Positions 6,354-7,386 of a DNA stretch of 7,386 bases are shown here, piece after piece; positions within the stretch are counted from its first letter, which is position 1; each line of letters starts with the position of its first letter. A program made the position numbers and the translations under genes. Below the pieces are notes generated by a model that was given only the letters and a program-made list of their open reading frames with translations, did not search any database and was not told where the DNA came from. The stretch spans positions 1 through 7,386 of the forward strand of contig JAIROE010000319.1 of the NCBI GenBank assembly GCA_031257715.1, given 5' to 3'. Origin of the DNA: Treponema sp. Lineage in GTDB: Bacteria > Spirochaetota > Spirochaetia > Treponematales > Breznakiellaceae.

Positions 6354-7050
6354 GCACATAAAATGATAATTGGCGATAGCTTGAAAAGACAAAATCCGCG
6401 TAACCGGCCCGTTTTCCCCCGGGATGACCCCCGGAACGCCGTCTGCGCCACAGGGAAGGGACGATAAGGGCGGCCTTCATGCCGGCGTTCCTGGAACCGA
6501 GGACATCATAGGAAACGCTGTTTCCCACGTAGAGAATGCGTTCCGGGGGAAGGCGCATTTTTTCGGCCAGCACAAGAAAGGGCGTCTTATTGGGTTTAAG
6601 CCCTCCGGAAAGTTCGGAACAAAGCTGTACATCCCAAATACCCGAAAGACCCAGGTTTTCCAGCTTGCGTTCCGGCGGCAGGTCCGAAAGCACCCCCAGT
6701 TTGATCCCGGAATCGCCGAATTCACGCAACGTTTCCCGCAGGTCCGGAAACAGGGGTATCCGTTTGAAGACATCCTCCCAGCCCCGGTAAACCAGCGCCT
6801 CATGCCGCGCCCGCAGCGCGCCCGGTTCTTTTTTGAGGTATTCCCCCATCAGCGCGGCCTGCTTTTCGTAGAAATCGTTGACGGAGAGGCTTGAAACATT
6901 TGTTTTTCTGATTACGTTACGCGCCCTGCCCCAGGCCAATATCAGCGGAAATTCTTTTATGACAAAAGGCAGAATACGGATATAAAACTGATAATTGGCG
7001 TACAGAGTCCCGTCCAAATCAAACGCGATGCCGTCAAACTTTTTTCCCAT
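6346..7050 (-). CDS. HAD-superfamily hydrolase (probable phosphatase), 234 residues
   Basis: This is a cytoplasmic haloacid dehalogenase-type hydrolase, probably a small-molecule phosphatase. Motif I is FDLDGTLY (10-17), with D11 the expected nucleophile and D13 the acid/base. An alpha-helical cap of the C1 type fills about 18-95. Motif II is LSD (121-123, S122), and motif III is the lysine in GLKPNKTPF (K152). Motif IV is YVGNSVSYDVLGSRNAGM (174-191), where the usual first aspartate of GDxxxxD is N177 while D182 is kept. Length is normal for the subfamily. The C-terminal 30 residues are basic (LWRRRRSGGHPGGKRAG, 200-216) before a hydrophobic tail. The substrate cannot be told. It is the first visible gene of the operon with the giant coiled-coil gene. 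No Shine-Dalgarno is seen before the ATG at 7050; an AT-rich tract directly precedes it, so the leader may be very short. Identity as HAD is firm; activity is inferred. Confidence 0.92.
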   Translation of the reverse strand: MGKKFDGIAFDLDGTLYANYQFYIRILPFVIKEFPLILAWGRARNVIRKTNVSSLSVNDFYEKQAALMGEYLKKEPGALRARHEALVYRGWEDVFKRIPLFPDLRETLREFGDSGIKLGVLSDLPPERKLENLGLSGIWDVQLCSELSGGLKPNKTPFLVLAEKMRLPPERILYVGNSVSYDVLGSRNAGMKAALIVPSLWRRRRSGGHPGGKRAGYADFVFSSYRQLSFYVLG

Positions 7051-7162
7051 ATATCTATATTTTAATATAAATTGCCCGCAGGCGTACAGATATAGAAGCG
7101 GTCTGCCGGAAAAAACGTGCCTGGCGCCGTTTTTAAGCCATGATACGCTAGATATGGGGTAT

Positions 7163-7175
7163 GGGGTCAGACCCC
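7163..7175. repeat. REP-like perfect palindrome GGGGTC-A-GACCCC
   Basis: GGGGTC (7163-7168) and GACCCC (7170-7175) are exact inverted copies around one A. It is preceded by GGGGTAT (a partial tandem copy of the left arm) and flanked by direct TAGATAT copies at 7149-7155 and 7182-7188. I recall this 13-base palindrome as a frequent intergenic repeat near REP-associated tyrosine transposases (RAYTs). No transposase is in the window. Confidence 0.6.
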
Positions 7176-7205
7176 GGGGGGTAGATATAGTGTACCGGGT
7201 ATAAT

Positions 7206-7233
7206 GGAGGCGGGCCCTGAAACCATCAGACCC
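7206..7233 (+). repeat. Second, degenerate REP-like hairpin with GGAG lead-in
   Basis: GGG (7212-7214) pairs with CCC (7231-7233) and CTGA (7217-7220) with TCAG (7226-7229) around loop AACCA, with a CC/A internal mismatch. Its right arm repeats TCAGACCC of the palindrome at 7163-7175. GGAG at 7206-7209 sits just upstream, as the GTAG/GGAG tetranucleotide does in REPs recognised by RAYT enzymes. The pairing is seen; the REP assignment is inference. Confidence 0.4.
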
Positions 7234-7253
7234 TGCTTGAATAATTAAATCCA

Positions 7254-7301
7254 GGGAAGCCGGACAAGCTTTGTTTGTCTTCCCAAAAACTGAAATTTTG
7301 G
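7254..7301. other. Two adjoining stem-loops
   Basis: GGGAA (7254-7258) plus GACAA (7263-7267) pair with TTGTC (7275-7279) plus TTCCC (7280-7284), with GCCG bulged on the left and a 7-base loop. CCAAAA (7283-7288) then pairs with TTTTGG (7296-7301). The two share bases 7283-7284, so they may be alternatives. No T run follows on either strand, so a terminator is not supported. Confidence 0.4.
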
Positions 7302-7386
7302 AACAGCCTCAACGTAATGGGTGCAACTTCTTTTTCGGGGCATTCAGGCAGCCATGATAAAGTTCCGAACCGAAGCGCCCCATATC

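Larger units (their letters stand above)
7051..7386. other. Intergenic region without a supported gene, rich in small palindromes
   Basis: These 336 bases hold no recognised gene. From left to right: an AT-rich stretch (7051-7072) that may carry the promoter of the minus-strand operon; a perfect palindrome at 7163-7175; a related imperfect hairpin at 7212-7233; two adjoining stem-loops at 7254-7301; and GGGGC at 7337-7341 pairing with GCCCC at 7377-7381. A minus-strand frame runs open from the right edge to a TGA at 7226-7228 (52 codons), and a plus-strand frame is open from 7245 to the edge. Neither resembles a protein I know. Confidence 0.6.

Noticed and set aside
6341..6451. In-frame upstream ATG at 6451 for the giant protein (1,682 residues)
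   Set aside because: It would overlap the HAD gene by about 100 bases, put a basic proline-containing stretch before the membrane helix, and ignore the ribosome site placed correctly for the ATG at 6340.
7200..7205. Perfect TATAAT on the plus strand
   Set aside because: No -35 element lies 16-18 bases upstream (the region is a G run next to the palindrome) and no supported gene follows. The ATG at 7204 opens only 14 codons.
7337..7381. GGGGC/GCCCC pair enclosing GTTCCGAAC as a structured RNA
   Set aside because: The outer stem is five bases over a 35-base interior with little further pairing, and it matches no RNA family I recognise.
1..7386. tRNA, rRNA, CRISPR arrays and riboswitches
   Set aside because: No cloverleaf, rRNA segment, spaced direct-repeat array or familiar aptamer core was seen on either strand.

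Overview
The window looks like a piece of a spirochaete chromosome, most likely a Treponema with moderately high GC, of the kind known from termite guts. The main clue is a giant membrane-anchored coiled-coil protein of the type databases call SpiroCoCo, which I know only from spirochaetes. Genus and habitat are inferences; no rRNA or other phylogenetic marker is present.

Layout: (1) 1-383, plus strand: the 3' end of a glycoside hydrolase family 2 gene (beta-galactosidase/beta-glucuronidase type), cut by the left edge. (2) 386-1324, plus strand: two bases later, an ArsR-type winged-helix regulator fused to a beta-rich domain of about 190 residues that looks like a ligand sensor. Together they form the end of a carbohydrate-use operon carrying its own sensor-regulator. 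(3) 1325-1402: a short convergent gap with no convincing terminator. (4) 1403-6340, minus strand: the 1,645-residue coiled-coil giant. (5) 6346-7050, minus strand: a HAD-superfamily hydrolase just upstream of the giant in the same operon, whose stop codon lies inside the giant's ribosome-binding region. (6) 7051-7386: 336 bases without a supported gene, holding REP-like palindromes, further stem-loops and a possible long-range inverted repeat.

The most notable content is inside the giant protein. It has one N-terminal membrane helix, then more than 1,500 residues without a proline and with a single cysteine, then two prolines and a small C-terminal helix-turn-helix-like motif. Its central third is built from exact 18-residue and 11-residue repeats. 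They recur as a higher-order module (18-mers, then 11-mers, then a 44-residue linker) three times without gaps, with tryptophans placed 18 or 11 residues apart. This suggests a very long, almost straight rod anchored in the inner membrane and ending in a small folded domain. Its function is not established by the sequence.
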